In this document: in pieces, positions 16,396-25,147 of the stretch | Layout: each line of letters opens with the position of its first letter | Numbering within the stretch: position 1 is the first letter of the stretch | Source: CAWAPD01 sp963783865 | GTDB taxonomy: Bacteria > Actinomycetota > Thermoleophilia > UBA2241 | Assembly (NCBI GenBank): GCA_963783865.1 | Contig: CAWAPD010000001.1 | Coordinates: forward strand, 186,001-250,000 | Length of the DNA: 64,000 nucleotides | Direction: 5' to 3' | The notes under the pieces: generated by a model | The model's database searches: none | Told to the model about the DNA's origin: nothing | The model's input: only the letters and a program-made list of their open reading frames with translations | Position numbers and translations under genes: made by a program

Positions 16396-17292
16396 GTGAC
16401 GCGTGTGACCTCAGACCAGAGTGTGTTCAGCCTGTCGCGCGACGCCGCGCCGGTGGCCCGGATCAAGCCCGGGGACATCGTGGTGCTCGAGACGGCGGAC
16501 TGCTTCAGCGGCCAGGTGCAGTCCCCCGCCAGCACGATCGACTCGGTGGACTGGGCTCACGTCAACCCCGCGACCGGTCCGGTCTTCGTCGAAGGCGCGG
16601 AGCCCGGTGACGCGCTCGTCGTGACGATCGAGAAGCTGGAGGTCGCGGGGCGCGGCGTCATGGCCGTGAGCGACGGCTTCGGGGTCCTTCGCGAGCGCCT
16701 CGAGGGCATGGCGTTCCAGTTCGTGCCGATCGAGGACGGCGTCGCCACCGTCTCAGGCGCGAGCGTCGCCGTGCGGCCGATGATCGGCGTGATCGGCGTG
16801 GCGCCGGCCGGCGAGCCGGTGCCGTGCGGGTCGCCCGGCGCCCACGGCGGCAACATGGACACGCGCCTCATCGGCGAGGGCGCCACGATCTACCTGCCGG
16901 TGTTCGCGCCGGGCGCCCTGCTGGCGGCCGGCGACCTCCACGCCGTCATGGGCGACGGGGAGATCTGCGGCACCGGCGTGGAGGTCGCCGGCCGCGTCAC
17001 GCTGCGAGTCGGCGTGCGCCGCGACCTCGACCTGACGAACCCGATCGTCGAGACGGCCGACCTGGTGGCCACCATCGCGTCCGCCGAGACGCTCGACGAG
17101 GCCGCCGACACGGCGACCCGCGACATGGCCGACATCCTGATCCGACGACTCGACCTGTCGCCCGCCGACGCGACGATGCTGATGAGCGCCGCCGGCCAGC
17201 TGCAGATCTCCCAGGTCGTGGACCCGCTCAAGACCGCCCGCTTCGCGATGCCGAAGGCGGTCCTCGAGCCCTTCGGCCGCGGCCTGGTATGA
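16396..17292 (+). CDS. Acetamidase/formamidase family protein
   Basis: Start is GTG 16396 (VTRVTSDQSVFSLSRDAAPV) with AAGGAAGG 8 bases upstream; 298 residues, matching the short branch of the FmdA/AmdA family. Typical elements are VARIKPGDIVVLETADCFSG, the GPVFVEGAEPGDALVVTIEK segment, PCGSPGAHGGNMDTRLIGEG near residue 160 (probable metal/substrate site with His and Asp) and DLHAVMGDGEICGTGVEVAG. It hydrolyses a small amide to acid and ammonia, in the cytoplasm. An APC permease follows 90 bases downstream, suggesting uptake and deamination of an amide or amino compound. Confidence 0.9.
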   Translation: MTRVTSDQSVFSLSRDAAPVARIKPGDIVVLETADCFSGQVQSPASTIDSVDWAHVNPATGPVFVEGAEPGDALVVTIEKLEVAGRGVMAVSDGFGVLRERLEGMAFQFVPIEDGVATVSGASVAVRPMIGVIGVAPAGEPVPCGSPGAHGGNMDTRLIGEGATIYLPVFAPGALLAAGDLHAVMGDGEICGTGVEVAGRVTLRVGVRRDLDLTNPIVETADLVATIASAETLDEAADTATRDMADILIRRLDLSPADATMLMSAAGQLQISQVVDPLKTARFAMPKAVLEPFGRGLV

Positions 17293-17382
17293 CCCGGCCT
17301 CTCTGACAACCCCGCCGGCCCGCTTCCCTTTCGTGGTGTCACCCGCCGGACGGCCCGGCTCTCGTCGACGAAAGGAACGACG

Positions 17383-18888
17383 ATGACTGACTCAACCTCT
17401 GAGGCGCCTCCGACACCTTCGACCGCCCGGCCTCAGGCGCAGAAGCTCGAGCGCAACGCCATCGGGCTGCTGGACGTGCTCTTCCAGTCGATCACGTCGA
17501 TGGCGCCCGGCGCAGCGATCGCCGCCTCCATCCCACTGGGCGCGGCGTTCGCCGCCGGCGCCCTGCCCCTGTCGGTCACGCTCGCCTTCGCGGGCATGCT
17601 GTTCACGGCGTGGAGCATCGGCCAGCTCGCCAAGCACATCCCGGCCGCCGGCTCGGTCGCGACCTACAACGCCGTGGGCCTCCACCCGTACGTCGGCTTC
17701 CTGGTGGGCTGGGCCTACGCGGCGGTCGAGGTGCTGATCGTGCCGCTCGTGATGCTGCAGCTCGGCTACACCGTCGCCGGCGAGTGGAACTCCGAGCAGT
17801 CGTCGTTCCCGACGGGCGCGTGGTGGGTCTTCATGGTCGCTGGCACCCTGCTGATGTGCTACCTCGTGTACCGCGGCGTGCGGACCTCGACCCGGGTCGG
17901 CGTCGTGCTCGGCTTCATCGAGATCATCGTGTTCCTGTCGCTGTCGATCGTCCTGATCGTCAAGGCCGGTTCGGACAACACGCTCAGCGTGTTCACGACC
18001 CACTATGCGAACGCCAGCGGCTACGCCGGCATGACCGGTGTCATCGCCGGGGCCGTCGGCGCCCTGCTGGCCTTCTCTGGCTTCGAGGCAGCGGCGCCGC
18101 TGGCCGAGGAGACCAGGAACCCGCGCAAGAACGTGCAGCGAGCCGTGATCCTGTCGACGATCCTGATCGGGGCGCTGTACATCATCACGACGTACGCCGC
18201 CACCGTCGCCTACGGGCCGTCGGACTTCTCCGGCTTCGCGTCGTCGGCCAACGGCGTGCCCTGGGACGGGCTGGCGCGCACCGTCTCGTCGGTCTTCTGG
18301 GCGCTCGTGCTGTTCGCGATCATCAACTCGACGCTGGCCAACGCCAACGCCGGCGCGAACGTGTTCACGCGCACGGCCTACGCGTTCGGGCGCGTCGGCG
18401 TGTTCCCGCGCGTGTTCGCCGACCTGCACCCGCGGTTCAAGTCGCCCCGCGTGGGCGTCCTGGTCGAGTTGATCATCAGCCTCATCCTCGGGCTCGCGCT
18501 GGGCTTCCACTACACGCCGCAGGTCGCCTTCGGCATCCTCGGCACCGCCATCGTGGTGATCGTCGTGCCGGTCTACATCGCCTGCAACATCGCCTGCATC
18601 GGCTACTTCGCGCGCCATCGCCGCGAAGAGCAGCACTGGCTCTCGCACATCGTCGTGCCGATCATCGGCGCCCTGCTGCTGATCCCCGGGTTCTTCAGTG
18701 TGGCCGGGATCACCGGCGTGCCGGGCCTGTCGTTCATCTCGGCCCTGACGTCGCCCTACAAGTACGCGCCCTACGTGATGGCGTTCTGGCTGCTCGTCGG
18801 CGTGGTGGTGCTGTTCGTGCTCCGCTCGCGGAACCCCAGGGGGATCCACGAGGTCGCGCACGTGTATCTGGAAGACGAAGGGATGTGA
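17383..18888 (+). CDS. APC-superfamily amino acid/amine permease
   Basis: The 501-residue polytopic protein has about 12 hydrophobic segments. The first, LDVLFQSITSMAPGAAIAAS, has the glycine/serine-rich unwound helix typical of APC transporters. GALLAFSGFEAAAPLAEETR near residue 225 is the conserved TM6 and following loop, and NPRKNVQRAVILSTILIGAL follows. AAAGGAACGACG lies directly before the ATG. It follows the acetamidase gene and ends at a strong hairpin, so the two are likely co-transcribed. The substrate is probably an amino acid or polyamine. Confidence 0.92.
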   Translation: MTDSTSEAPPTPSTARPQAQKLERNAIGLLDVLFQSITSMAPGAAIAASIPLGAAFAAGALPLSVTLAFAGMLFTAWSIGQLAKHIPAAGSVATYNAVGLHPYVGFLVGWAYAAVEVLIVPLVMLQLGYTVAGEWNSEQSSFPTGAWWVFMVAGTLLMCYLVYRGVRTSTRVGVVLGFIEIIVFLSLSIVLIVKAGSDNTLSVFTTHYANASGYAGMTGVIAGAVGALLAFSGFEAAAPLAEETRNPRKNVQRAVILSTILIGALYIITTYAATVAYGPSDFSGFASSANGVPWDGLARTVSSVFWALVLFAIINSTLANANAGANVFTRTAYAFGRVGVFPRVFADLHPRFKSPRVGVLVELIISLILGLALGFHYTPQVAFGILGTAIVVIVVPVYIACNIACIGYFARHRREEQHWLSHIVVPIIGALLLIPGFFSVAGITGVPGLSFISALTSPYKYAPYVMAFWLLVGVVVLFVLRSRNPRGIHEVAHVYLEDEGM

Positions 18889-18896
18889 ACCACTGA

Positions 18897-18934
18897 ACGG
18901 CGCGGGCGGCCCCGGATGGGGCCGCCCGCGCCGT
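18897..18934. terminator. Perfect 17-bp stem, loop GGAT, shared by convergent genes
   Basis: Arms 18897-18913 and 18918-18934 are exactly complementary and GC-rich, with a four-base loop. No T-tract follows. It lies between the stop of the permease (+) and the stop of the M42 peptidase (-), so it can serve both strands. Confidence 0.85.
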
Positions 18935-18947
18935 CACCGTTCGGGCC

Positions 18948-20009
18948 TCACGGCAGGAACAGGCCGGGGTCGAACACCTCGCCGATCCGCCGCGTCACCG
19001 CCGCGACGAGCCTGGCGGTCGCCTCGATGTCGCTCGCGTCGGCCACCTCGGCGGACGAGTGCGCGTAGCGCATCGGGTACGAGAGCGCGAGGGTAGCCGC
19101 CTCGGCGGCGGCCGCCAGCTCGTCGGCGTCGGTCATCGTCTCGCCGCCGAAGGCGACCGTCTGCACCGGGATGCCCTCGTCCGCCGCGACCTGCTTCGCA
19201 AGGGCGGTCAGCTTGCGGTTAGCGACCGTCCCGACGCCCAGGACCGGACCGGCGCCGAGCTTGACCTCGCCGGAGATGCGCTTGGGGTCGATGCCCGGGT
19301 AGTCGCTCGTGAACGTGCCGTCGACGACGATAACGCAGTCGGGCCGCAGGCGCGGGCCGAGTGCCCTGGCGCCCATGAACGTGGTCTCCTCATGCGCCGA
19401 CGAGGCAGCGGTCAGGCGGGCCTTGCCGCGCGTCGCCGCGTAGAGCTCGAACCCGCGCACGACCGCATACACGCCCGCCCGGTCGTCGATAGCCAGCGAC
19501 GCGAAGCGCCCGGGCGAGAGCTCGCAGAACTCCTGGTCGAAGGTCACGCAATCGCCCACGGCCACGCGGGCGAGGGCCTCGTCGCGGTCGTGGGCGCCGA
19601 TGTCGACGAACTGCTCGATGATCGGCCCCACCTTGCCGCGCTCGTCCTCGGGCACGATGTGGGTGGGCAGGCGGCCGACGACGCCGCGCACGGGGCCGCC
19701 GGCACCGTGCACGATCACCGTGTGACCAGGCAGCAGGGCCACGTCGAGCCAGCCGATGACGTCGAGGCGCAGGTAACCCGCCTCGTCGACGTGCGTGAGG
19801 ATCGCGCCGATCTGGTCGGCGTGGGCCACCGCCAGCACGTGTGGTCCGTCGGCGGGACCGACCGTAGCCCACACGTTGCCCAGCGGGTCGGCCTGGGGCT
19901 CGGCGACGCCCTGGAGTCGTCGCCTGACGACGGCCTGCACCGCGCCCTCGAACCCGCTCGGTGAAGGGCTGAGGCACAACTCGCGGAGGAACTCGAGGTC
20001 CAGGTCCAC
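18948..20009 (-). CDS. M42-family aminopeptidase / endoglucanase-type metallopeptidase
   Basis: Start is GTG 20009, with GGAG 7 bases upstream and overlapping the regulator stop; 353 residues. Metal-ligand motifs appear in family order: VLAVAHADQIG (His/Asp), SLAIDDRAGVYA (bridging Asp), SSAHEETTFMGARAL (catalytic Glu pair), VIVVDGTFTSDYPG (Asp) and MRYAHSSAEVADASDIEAT (final His). M42 enzymes are cytoplasmic, dodecameric, two-metal aminopeptidases that trim peptides. It is in an operon directly behind an AsnC-type regulator, which suggests induction by an amino acid or peptide. Confidence 0.92.
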   Translation of the reverse strand: MDLDLEFLRELCLSPSPSGFEGAVQAVVRRRLQGVAEPQADPLGNVWATVGPADGPHVLAVAHADQIGAILTHVDEAGYLRLDVIGWLDVALLPGHTVIVHGAGGPVRGVVGRLPTHIVPEDERGKVGPIIEQFVDIGAHDRDEALARVAVGDCVTFDQEFCELSPGRFASLAIDDRAGVYAVVRGFELYAATRGKARLTAASSAHEETTFMGARALGPRLRPDCVIVVDGTFTSDYPGIDPKRISGEVKLGAGPVLGVGTVANRKLTALAKQVAADEGIPVQTVAFGGETMTDADELAAAAEAATLALSYPMRYAHSSAEVADASDIEATARLVAAVTRRIGEVFDPGLFLP

Positions 20010-20013
20010 GTGG

Positions 20014-20550
20014 TCACTCCTTACCTTGGGCGGCCGGCCGTAGGGCCGGCCGCTGCTTGTCGTCGGCGTCATCCTGCGTCCGTGCGCGACCACTCGGCGG
20101 CGGCCAGTGGTTCGAGCCCTTCTCCACCTGCCGCACGACGGTGCTCTCGATCAGCGTGGCGCCTTGGCGGCTCTTGACCAGCGCGCTCACCCAGGCGCGG
20201 AACTCGTACTCGTCCTGGACCGCGATCTGCAGCGTGATCGTGCCCGTCGCCATGTCGGCCCCGAGGTAGCAGACCAGCTCGTCGTCGGCGAGGGCCGCCA
20301 GCGCGTCGCGGAGCCCAGCGGCCGGCACCTCGACGATCACGTCGCCGAGCACCGGGTAGCCGATCCGCTCGTTGTCGACCACGGCGATGATCGAGATCAC
20401 CCCGGAACGCACCAGACGGTCGATGCGGTAGCGGACGGCGCGGTCGCCGATGTCGCCCAGCCGGCGGCTGACGTCGCGCGCCGACATGCGGCCGTCCTCC
20501 TGCAGGAGCAGGATGATCCGGCGATCGATCTCGTCGAGGCTCACTGCCAT
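20014..20550 (-). CDS. Lrp/AsnC-family transcriptional regulator
   Basis: Start is ATG 20550 (MAVSLDEIDRRIILLLQEDG), giving 178 residues; the open frame upstream lacks family sequence. The N-terminal helix-turn-helix reads MSARDVSRRLGDIGDRAVRY, followed by the RAM/AsnC ligand-binding domain (IIAVVDNERIGYPVLGDVIV ... FRAWVSALVKSRQGATLIES). The C-terminal 30 residues are a basic extension. It is the first gene of an operon with the M42 peptidase and diverges from the alpha/beta hydrolase. The palindrome at 20708-20736 in the shared intergenic region is a candidate site. Confidence 0.9.
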   Translation of the reverse strand: MAVSLDEIDRRIILLLQEDGRMSARDVSRRLGDIGDRAVRYRIDRLVRSGVISIIAVVDNERIGYPVLGDVIVEVPAAGLRDALAALADDELVCYLGADMATGTITLQIAVQDEYEFRAWVSALVKSRQGATLIESTVVRQVEKGSNHWPPPSGRARTQDDADDKQRPALRPAAQGKE

Positions 20551-20707
20551 GGGCGCCGACCTTCCCTCGAACCGTGTGCCGAGGCCACTCTGGCCCGGGC
20601 GGCCGCGACGGTCAAGCATCGCGTTGCCGGAGTGGAACACGACGTCGGCCTCGCGCCCCACGCCGCCTTTCCACATCGGAACCGCTCGCATTGACGCTAC
20701 GGGGCCA

Positions 20708-20736
20708 CTCTCCGAGACTGGCAGTCTCCCGGAGAG
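20708..20736. promoter_or_regulatory. Inverted repeat between AsnC regulator and hydrolase genes
   Basis: CTCTCCG (20708-20714) pairs with CGGAGAG (20730-20736), and inside it AGACT-GGC-AGTCT forms a 13-base dyad. It lies 42 bases upstream of the hydrolase GTG and in the divergent intergenic region of the AsnC gene. It could be the regulator's operator or an mRNA hairpin in the hydrolase leader. Confidence 0.45.
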
Positions 20737-20777
20737 GCGTCGGGCAGCCGGCCATGGGGTGCAGCAGAGGAGGAGCG

Positions 20778-21611
20778 GTGCCGCTCTTCAAGGGGTCTCA
20801 GGCGAGCATCAACTACAAGCAGACCGGCGGCGGGCCCGACATCGTCTGGGTGTCCGGCGGCGGCGGCACGATCGGTTCGTGGGACGCCTTTCAGCTGCCG
20901 TACTTCGACCGGCACTTCCGCAGCACGACCTTCGACGGACGCGGCGTCGGCGGCACGACCTGCGACAAGCCGCTGCCTTGGCCGATCGAGGACTTCGCGC
21001 TCGACACGGCCGAGCTGATCGAGGCGGTCTGCGAGCCCCCGGTCGCGCTGATCGGCCACTCGTTCGGCGGCGGCATCGCGCAGCAGGTCGCCCTCGACCG
21101 GCCCGACCTGCTGCGCTGCGTCATCCCCATCGGCACCGGCGCCCGCAGCGTCGGCTGGACCTGGGACTACCAGATGGCCGAGATCGACTGGCGCCGCGCC
21201 GGGCATTCCTTCGGCGGCGACCCGTCGTCGGCGATGATGGCCGTCTGCCACTACGCGGCCATGTACTACCCGGCCCGCGTGCTCGGCGACCGCGAGCTGT
21301 GGCCGAAGCTGCGCGACGAGCTGCTCGCGTACTACGAGACCGACACCAACGAGGAGTCGCTGATCGCGCAGTGGGAGCCGTGCGTGACGTTCGACCAGAG
21401 CGCACGGCTCCCCGGCTGCACGGTGCCGATGCACGTGATCGCCTTCGACGAGGACGTGCAGGCCGTGCCCCAGGACAACGAAGAGGTGGCGGCGCTGTGC
21501 CCCACGGCGGAGCTGCACCTCTTCGAGGGCATGGGGCACTGCTCGCTGTTCGGCCATGCCCAGGACGTCATCAACCCGTTCATCCGCGCGCTCGTCGAGC
21601 GCTATCTGTAG
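20778..21611 (+). CDS. Alpha/beta-fold hydrolase
   Basis: GTG at 20778 is preceded by AGAGGAGGAGC; 277 residues. The oxyanion region is IVWVSGGGGTIGSWDAFQLP, the nucleophile elbow is VALIGHSFGGGIAQQVALD (Ser in GHSFG near residue 97), the acid lies around HVIAFDEDVQAVPQ and the His is in FEGMGHCSLFGHAQDV. This is a standard soluble alpha/beta hydrolase resembling the proline iminopeptidase or haloalkane-dehalogenase-like branch; substrate unknown. Divergent from the AsnC/M42 operon and ending at a strong hairpin. Confidence 0.88.
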   Translation: MPLFKGSQASINYKQTGGGPDIVWVSGGGGTIGSWDAFQLPYFDRHFRSTTFDGRGVGGTTCDKPLPWPIEDFALDTAELIEAVCEPPVALIGHSFGGGIAQQVALDRPDLLRCVIPIGTGARSVGWTWDYQMAEIDWRRAGHSFGGDPSSAMMAVCHYAAMYYPARVLGDRELWPKLRDELLAYYETDTNEESLIAQWEPCVTFDQSARLPGCTVPMHVIAFDEDVQAVPQDNEEVAALCPTAELHLFEGMGHCSLFGHAQDVINPFIRALVERYL

Positions 21612-21621
21612 GCGGACTGGG

Positions 21622-21670
21622 CAGGCGGCGGGGGCGGGGCGGCGTTCGCCGCCCCGCCCCCCGCCGCCTG
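21622..21670. terminator. Long GC hairpin (about 22 bp stem) after the alpha/beta hydrolase
   Basis: The left arm starting CAGGCGGCGGGGGCG pairs with the right arm ending CCGCCGCCTG, with one unpaired base and a short loop around TTC. It separates the convergent hydrolase (+) and DUF362 (-) genes. Confidence 0.8.
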
Positions 21671-21686
21671 CGCCTCGCCTCAGCCG

Positions 21687-22667
21687 CTAGACGTGCACGG
21701 TCCTGACGTCGACCCGCTTGAGATCGGTCGTCCCGAGCTTCATCGCGGCGGCGGCGGGGATGCAGGGGACGTCCTGGGGGCGCCGACCCAACAAGCTTGC
21801 GCCGTAGGTGTCGGCGGCGACGATGTCGTGGCTGGCGGCGACGGTGTGGGTCTCCTTGACCCAGCCCAGATCGCCGCCCGTCGGGCCGCCCCGGGTGAGG
21901 ACCCGGTAGGCGTCGATCACGGTCAGCGTCGGCATCACCGCCGACGTGAGGTCGGCGATGTTCTGGTTCAGGTTCGCGTGCATGGAGCCGCGGTCGTCGA
22001 TGATCCCCATCAGGTTCTTCATGCCGAGCGTCAGCGTGGTCGTGCTGTGCGTCTTGGGGATGGGCACGTCGATCAGCGTGTCGCAGGTCAGCACGTCGCG
22101 GTAGACGGGCCACGACTTGATGCTGCGGCCCTTGGGGATTGCCGTGTCGCTGAACTTGACGGGGCTCATGATCTCCATCGTGCCGCCGGCCTTCTCGACC
22201 GCAGGGCCGATGCCGCTCAGCAGGTAGGCGTCCTGCATGCTGCCGCTGAACGGCCAGTCCATGACGCGGACCCGCTTGGCGCCGGCCTCGAAGCAGAGCC
22301 GGACGAGCGTGGCCACCACGTCGGGGTTGCTCGTGGCCGCGTACTCGGGCCCGTGGTACGCGGTGCAGATGTTGGGCTTGACGATGACGTCGGCGCCCTT
22401 CTTGACGAAGCGTCCGATGCCGCCGACGGCATCGATGGCGGCGCGGGTGATGGCGGCGGGGTCGGAACCCTTGGCGATGCCCAGGTAGGCCGGCTTGGCG
22501 CCTGCCGACACCGACGAGGACGGGGTGGCAGCGATCGATGCCGCGGCGGCGGTGGAGCCCGGCGCCGAGGGTGCAGGGCCGCCGGCCCCGCAGCCGGCGA
22601 GCGCCGCCCCCGCCACGGCCGCCCCCGCTATCTTGAGCAGGTCGGCCCGGGTGAGATCGTTGCCCAT
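21687..22667 (-). CDS. DUF362 domain lipoprotein
   Basis: Start is ATG 22667; 326 residues. The N-terminus MGNDLTRADLLKIAGAAVAG resembles a twin-arginine leader with only one Arg and ends in a lipobox (ALAGC, Cys27), so it should be exported and lipid-anchored. A Ser/Ala-rich linker follows, then the DUF362 core: KGADVIVKPNICTAYHGPEY, RVRVMDWPFSGS, DTLIDVPIPKTHSTTTLTLG followed by MKNLMGIIDDRG, which is the family signature. No ferredoxin CxxC clusters are present, unlike many DUF362 proteins. Function is unknown; redox or metal-binding roles are proposed for the family. Confidence 0.88.
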   Translation of the reverse strand: MGNDLTRADLLKIAGAAVAGAALAGCGAGGPAPSAPGSTAAAASIAATPSSSVSAGAKPAYLGIAKGSDPAAITRAAIDAVGGIGRFVKKGADVIVKPNICTAYHGPEYAATSNPDVVATLVRLCFEAGAKRVRVMDWPFSGSMQDAYLLSGIGPAVEKAGGTMEIMSPVKFSDTAIPKGRSIKSWPVYRDVLTCDTLIDVPIPKTHSTTTLTLGMKNLMGIIDDRGSMHANLNQNIADLTSAVMPTLTVIDAYRVLTRGGPTGGDLGWVKETHTVAASHDIVAADTYGASLLGRRPQDVPCIPAAAAMKLGTTDLKRVDVRTVHV

Positions 22668-22871
22668 GACGACACCCCCTGGCTCGGGTGAAACCGCGAT
22701 CCCGCCAATGGTACAGCGAGACGCGGCGCCCGTCGCCGGCCCGGACCTCAGGCTGCGGCCCATGGCCGTCCGCCGACCGCGCTGCGTCCCCAAACGCGCT
22801 TCAGTGACAAAACCCCTGCAGGCGGGGACCAATAGCCAGCACCTGAAACCAGACGGCACGAGACAGACATC

Positions 22872-23291
22872 ATGAACAATACGCTCGACATCACGATCCC
22901 GCCCGAAGCCGCTTGTCTCCGCTACGTCCGCACCCGCGCCGCGCGGTTCGTGCGCGGGCGTGTGTCCGCCGATGACGCCGACGACGTGGTGCTCAGCATC
23001 GAAGAGGCATCCAAGAACGGGGTCCGCTTCTCGGGGACGCGGGTGCGCGTGCGCCTCGCGTTCGAGCCTGAAGGGTTGTTCGTACAGGTGACCGACGGCG
23101 GCGGCGGCTTCGACGTCGCCGCCGTCGGTCACGCGTGCCCCGACCCGTTGGCTCCGAGCGGCCGCGGCCTGTACCTCATCCACGCCCTCATGGACGACGT
23201 CACGATCGTCTGCGAGAGCGGGACCAAGGTCACGATGTGGAAGCGCACCGCGGCCGCCACGAGAGAGACGAGGAGCGGGAAGGCCGCCTAG
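22872..23291 (+). CDS. Anti-sigma-regulatory-factor-like ATP-binding protein (HATPase)
   Basis: The 139-residue protein has the SpoIIAB/RsbW-like order. A N box VVLSIEEASKNGVRFSG near residue 40 (E..xN) is followed by LFVQVTDGGGGFDV (G1 box DxGxGF), a GRGLYLIHALMDD box (G2) and ESGTKVTMWKR. The N box reads KNGVRFSG where most relatives have NAVxHA, but Glu and Asn are retained. It would act as a serine kinase/anti-sigma switch or a solo stress-phosphatase partner. No anti-anti-sigma gene is adjacent. Confidence 0.85.
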   Translation: MNNTLDITIPPEAACLRYVRTRAARFVRGRVSADDADDVVLSIEEASKNGVRFSGTRVRVRLAFEPEGLFVQVTDGGGGFDVAAVGHACPDPLAPSGRGLYLIHALMDDVTIVCESGTKVTMWKRTAAATRETRSGKAA

Positions 23292-23304
23292 CGCGACCCG
23301 GGCG

Positions 23305-24786
23305 CTACCGGGCCCGGGCCAGCGACCCCATCGGGTCCCACGGCGGTAGCACCGCCGGCTCGGTGGCCAGCGCCTTGCGCAGCCGCGGCGACAGGTACTT
23401 CTCGTCGACCACGATCTCGAACATGTACGCGTCGAACCACCGGTCCGACATCACGAAGTAGCCCTTGTCGCCGTACTTCTCGCCCCAGCTGTTCTCGACC
23501 TTCCAGCGCGCCGGTCGCCCGTCGTCGTCAAGGTCGACGCCGGTCAGCACCATGGCGTGGGTCATGACGCTGTGGCCGTACTCGACCCGCTCGGCCTTGT
23601 CGGCCCCGAAGCTCGTGTCGTAGAGCAGCTCGAGGTCGTACATGTCGCGGTCGAGGATGCCCAGGTCGCGCTCCATCATCTTGCCGACGTCGCAGCCGAA
23701 CCACACCGGGCGGCCGTCCTTCAACTGGGCCACGGCCGCCTTCTTGAACGCCTTCATGTCGACGTTCAGGTACTTCACCGGCTGGCCGCCGGCGACGTTG
23801 CCCAGGTGCTCGACCGTGTAGGTACGGCCGAACGGCTTGTCGGGCGTCGGGCAGTTGATGAGGCTGGCGAAACGGTCGAGGTCGACCCCGACGTACTTCT
23901 TGAAGAAGCGCTTCGGGGTGATCGTGCCGGCGCGGTGGAACTCGTCGTCCTTGTCACGCCACTGCCACTCGAACTCGCGCGGCGGTCGGCCGAGGTGGAT
24001 GGCCAGCATCCGGTACACCGTCTCGAGCATCTCGGCCTTGCGGCGCCGCAGCTCGCCGGCGGCCTCGCCGCCGGCCTTGCGGCGCCGCAGCTCCGCCGCG
24101 TACTCGCGCAGCTTGGCCCGGATGGTGCCGTTCATGCCCATCGACTCGCTGCTCGACTCGCTCTCGGGCATGACGCTCTTGGGCACGACGCCGTACTTCT
24201 TCACCAGGGCGGCGAACATGTCCCACTGGCCGCCGTCCTGGATCGGGTCCTGCAGCAGGAAGCTGATGAGGCGGCCGTCGGTCGGCTCGTCGCTCGTCGT
24301 CATGATGGTCTCGAGGAAGTAGTTGGCCTTCTCGAGCTTGTCCCAGAACATCAAGTAGTTCTGCGAGAACTCGAACTGCTCGACGCCGAGCTTCTTCATG
24401 GCCTCGACGCGCAGCACGTTCAGGCCGGCGAACATCCAGCAGCGGCCGCTCTGCTTCTGGTCGGTGATCGACGGCGTCTTGACCTCGTGCGAGAAGGTGC
24501 GCTGGGCGCGCAGCACGGCCTCGCGGCTGCGGGCGACGGCCTGCAGCTTGCCGCCGGTCACGGCGTTGAGGGCCAGCAGGTTGCGCGGCTCGGCGGCGAA
24601 CGCCTCGTCGAAGCGGCGGACGTCGGAGCTGGAGAGGGTGCGGGCCGGGCGCGCAGGGGCGGACCCGGCGGCGACGGCGACGGAGATCGCGGTGACGCCG
24701 GCTTGCGCGGTCGCGGCCGATCCGTTCCCGTCGCCGGGGCGAGCGGCTCGCGCGCGGCCGTTCGTTGACTTGTCGGACTTGCTCAA
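23305..24786 (-). CDS. C1-family (bleomycin hydrolase/PepC-type) cysteine aminopeptidase
   Basis: The 493-residue protein has catalytic Cys116 in TDQKQSGRCWMFAGLN, the His in GHSVMTHAMVLTG and the Asn in WKVENSWGEKYG, the papain-like triad of bleomycin hydrolases. It is slightly longer than the usual 440-460. The extra length is a low-complexity Ala/Gly N-terminal extension of about 50 residues and a doubled RRRKA element (AELRRRKAGGEAAGELRRRKA) near residue 235. Expected to be a cytoplasmic hexameric aminopeptidase. Its leader carries an 18-bp perfect hairpin (24835-24874). Confidence 0.94.
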   Translation of the reverse strand: MSKSDKSTNGRARAARPGDGNGSAATAQAGVTAISVAVAAGSAPARPARTLSSSDVRRFDEAFAAEPRNLLALNAVTGGKLQAVARSREAVLRAQRTFSHEVKTPSITDQKQSGRCWMFAGLNVLRVEAMKKLGVEQFEFSQNYLMFWDKLEKANYFLETIMTTSDEPTDGRLISFLLQDPIQDGGQWDMFAALVKKYGVVPKSVMPESESSSESMGMNGTIRAKLREYAAELRRRKAGGEAAGELRRRKAEMLETVYRMLAIHLGRPPREFEWQWRDKDDEFHRAGTITPKRFFKKYVGVDLDRFASLINCPTPDKPFGRTYTVEHLGNVAGGQPVKYLNVDMKAFKKAAVAQLKDGRPVWFGCDVGKMMERDLGILDRDMYDLELLYDTSFGADKAERVEYGHSVMTHAMVLTGVDLDDDGRPARWKVENSWGEKYGDKGYFVMSDRWFDAYMFEIVVDEKYLSPRLRKALATEPAVLPPWDPMGSLARAR

Positions 24787-24834
24787 GGCGTGCTCCTTGG
24801 TCGATGCAGCGTTGGTGTCTACAGGGAGTTGTGC

Positions 24835-24874
24835 GACGGGGGCGGCGCGGCCAAACGGCCGCGCCGCCCCCGTC
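24835..24874. terminator. Perfect 18-bp stem-loop (AAAC loop) between pepC-like gene and tRNA-Glu
   Basis: Arms 24835-24852 and 24857-24874 are exact complements. It looks like the terminators elsewhere in the window but sits 49 bases upstream of the aminopeptidase start and 120 bases upstream of the tRNA, where no gene ends. It may be an attenuator-like element of the aminopeptidase leader or a barrier protecting the tRNA promoter. Confidence 0.6.
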
Positions 24875-24969
24875 GCCCCCGTCAGCTTCGCCCCGATCCT
24901 ATCGCAGGCGGCGCCGGGCGAGCCTCCCGTCCGCCTCCCCGCGGCCTCCGGGCCGTCCGGCGGTTCGCG

Positions 24970-24975
24970 GTATAC
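24970..24975 (+). promoter_or_regulatory. -10 box TATACT of the tRNA-Glu gene
   Basis: TATACT ends 20 bases before the first base of the tRNA, a suitable position for the -10 element of the tRNA precursor. I could not assign a convincing -35 hexamer. Confidence 0.6.
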
Positions 24976-24995
24976 TGCCTGCGCGGCGCCCGCGT

Positions 24996-25071
24996 GCCCC
25001 CATCGTCTAGCGGCCTAGGACACCGGCCTTTCAAGCCGGCAGCACGGATTCGAATTCCGTTGGGGGCACCA
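24996..25071 (+). tRNA. tRNA-Glu (anticodon UUC), CCA encoded
   Basis: A complete cloverleaf is visible. Acceptor arms are GCCCCCA (24996-25002) and TGGGGGC (25061-25067), and the D-arm region is GTCTAGCGGCCTAGGAC. The anticodon stem CCGGC/GCCGG encloses loop CTTTCAA with anticodon TTC at 25030-25032, the T arm is CGGATTCGAATTCCG, the discriminator is A and CCA is encoded. From the anticodon stem onward the sequence is repeated at 29086-29137. Confidence 0.97.
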
Positions 25072-25073
25072 CC
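25023..25073 (+). repeat. attL-like direct repeat copy 1 (3-prime half of tRNA-Glu)
   Basis: Forty-four bases from the start of the anticodon stem to the acceptor stem are identical to 29086-29129, and identity continues through CACCACC apart from one extra G in copy 2. Confidence 0.85.
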
Positions 25074-25147
25074 CATTCTCCCATCCGAACCGGTCACGTC
25101 CACTGGATCGTGCCGCGCAGGTTTCCCGTATGTTCTATATCGGGTAG

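Noticed and set aside
17392..18861. 489-codon minus-strand ORF opposite the APC permease
   Set aside because: His/Arg/Asp-rich shadow translation; the plus strand encodes a clear 12-helix permease with a proper ribosome site.
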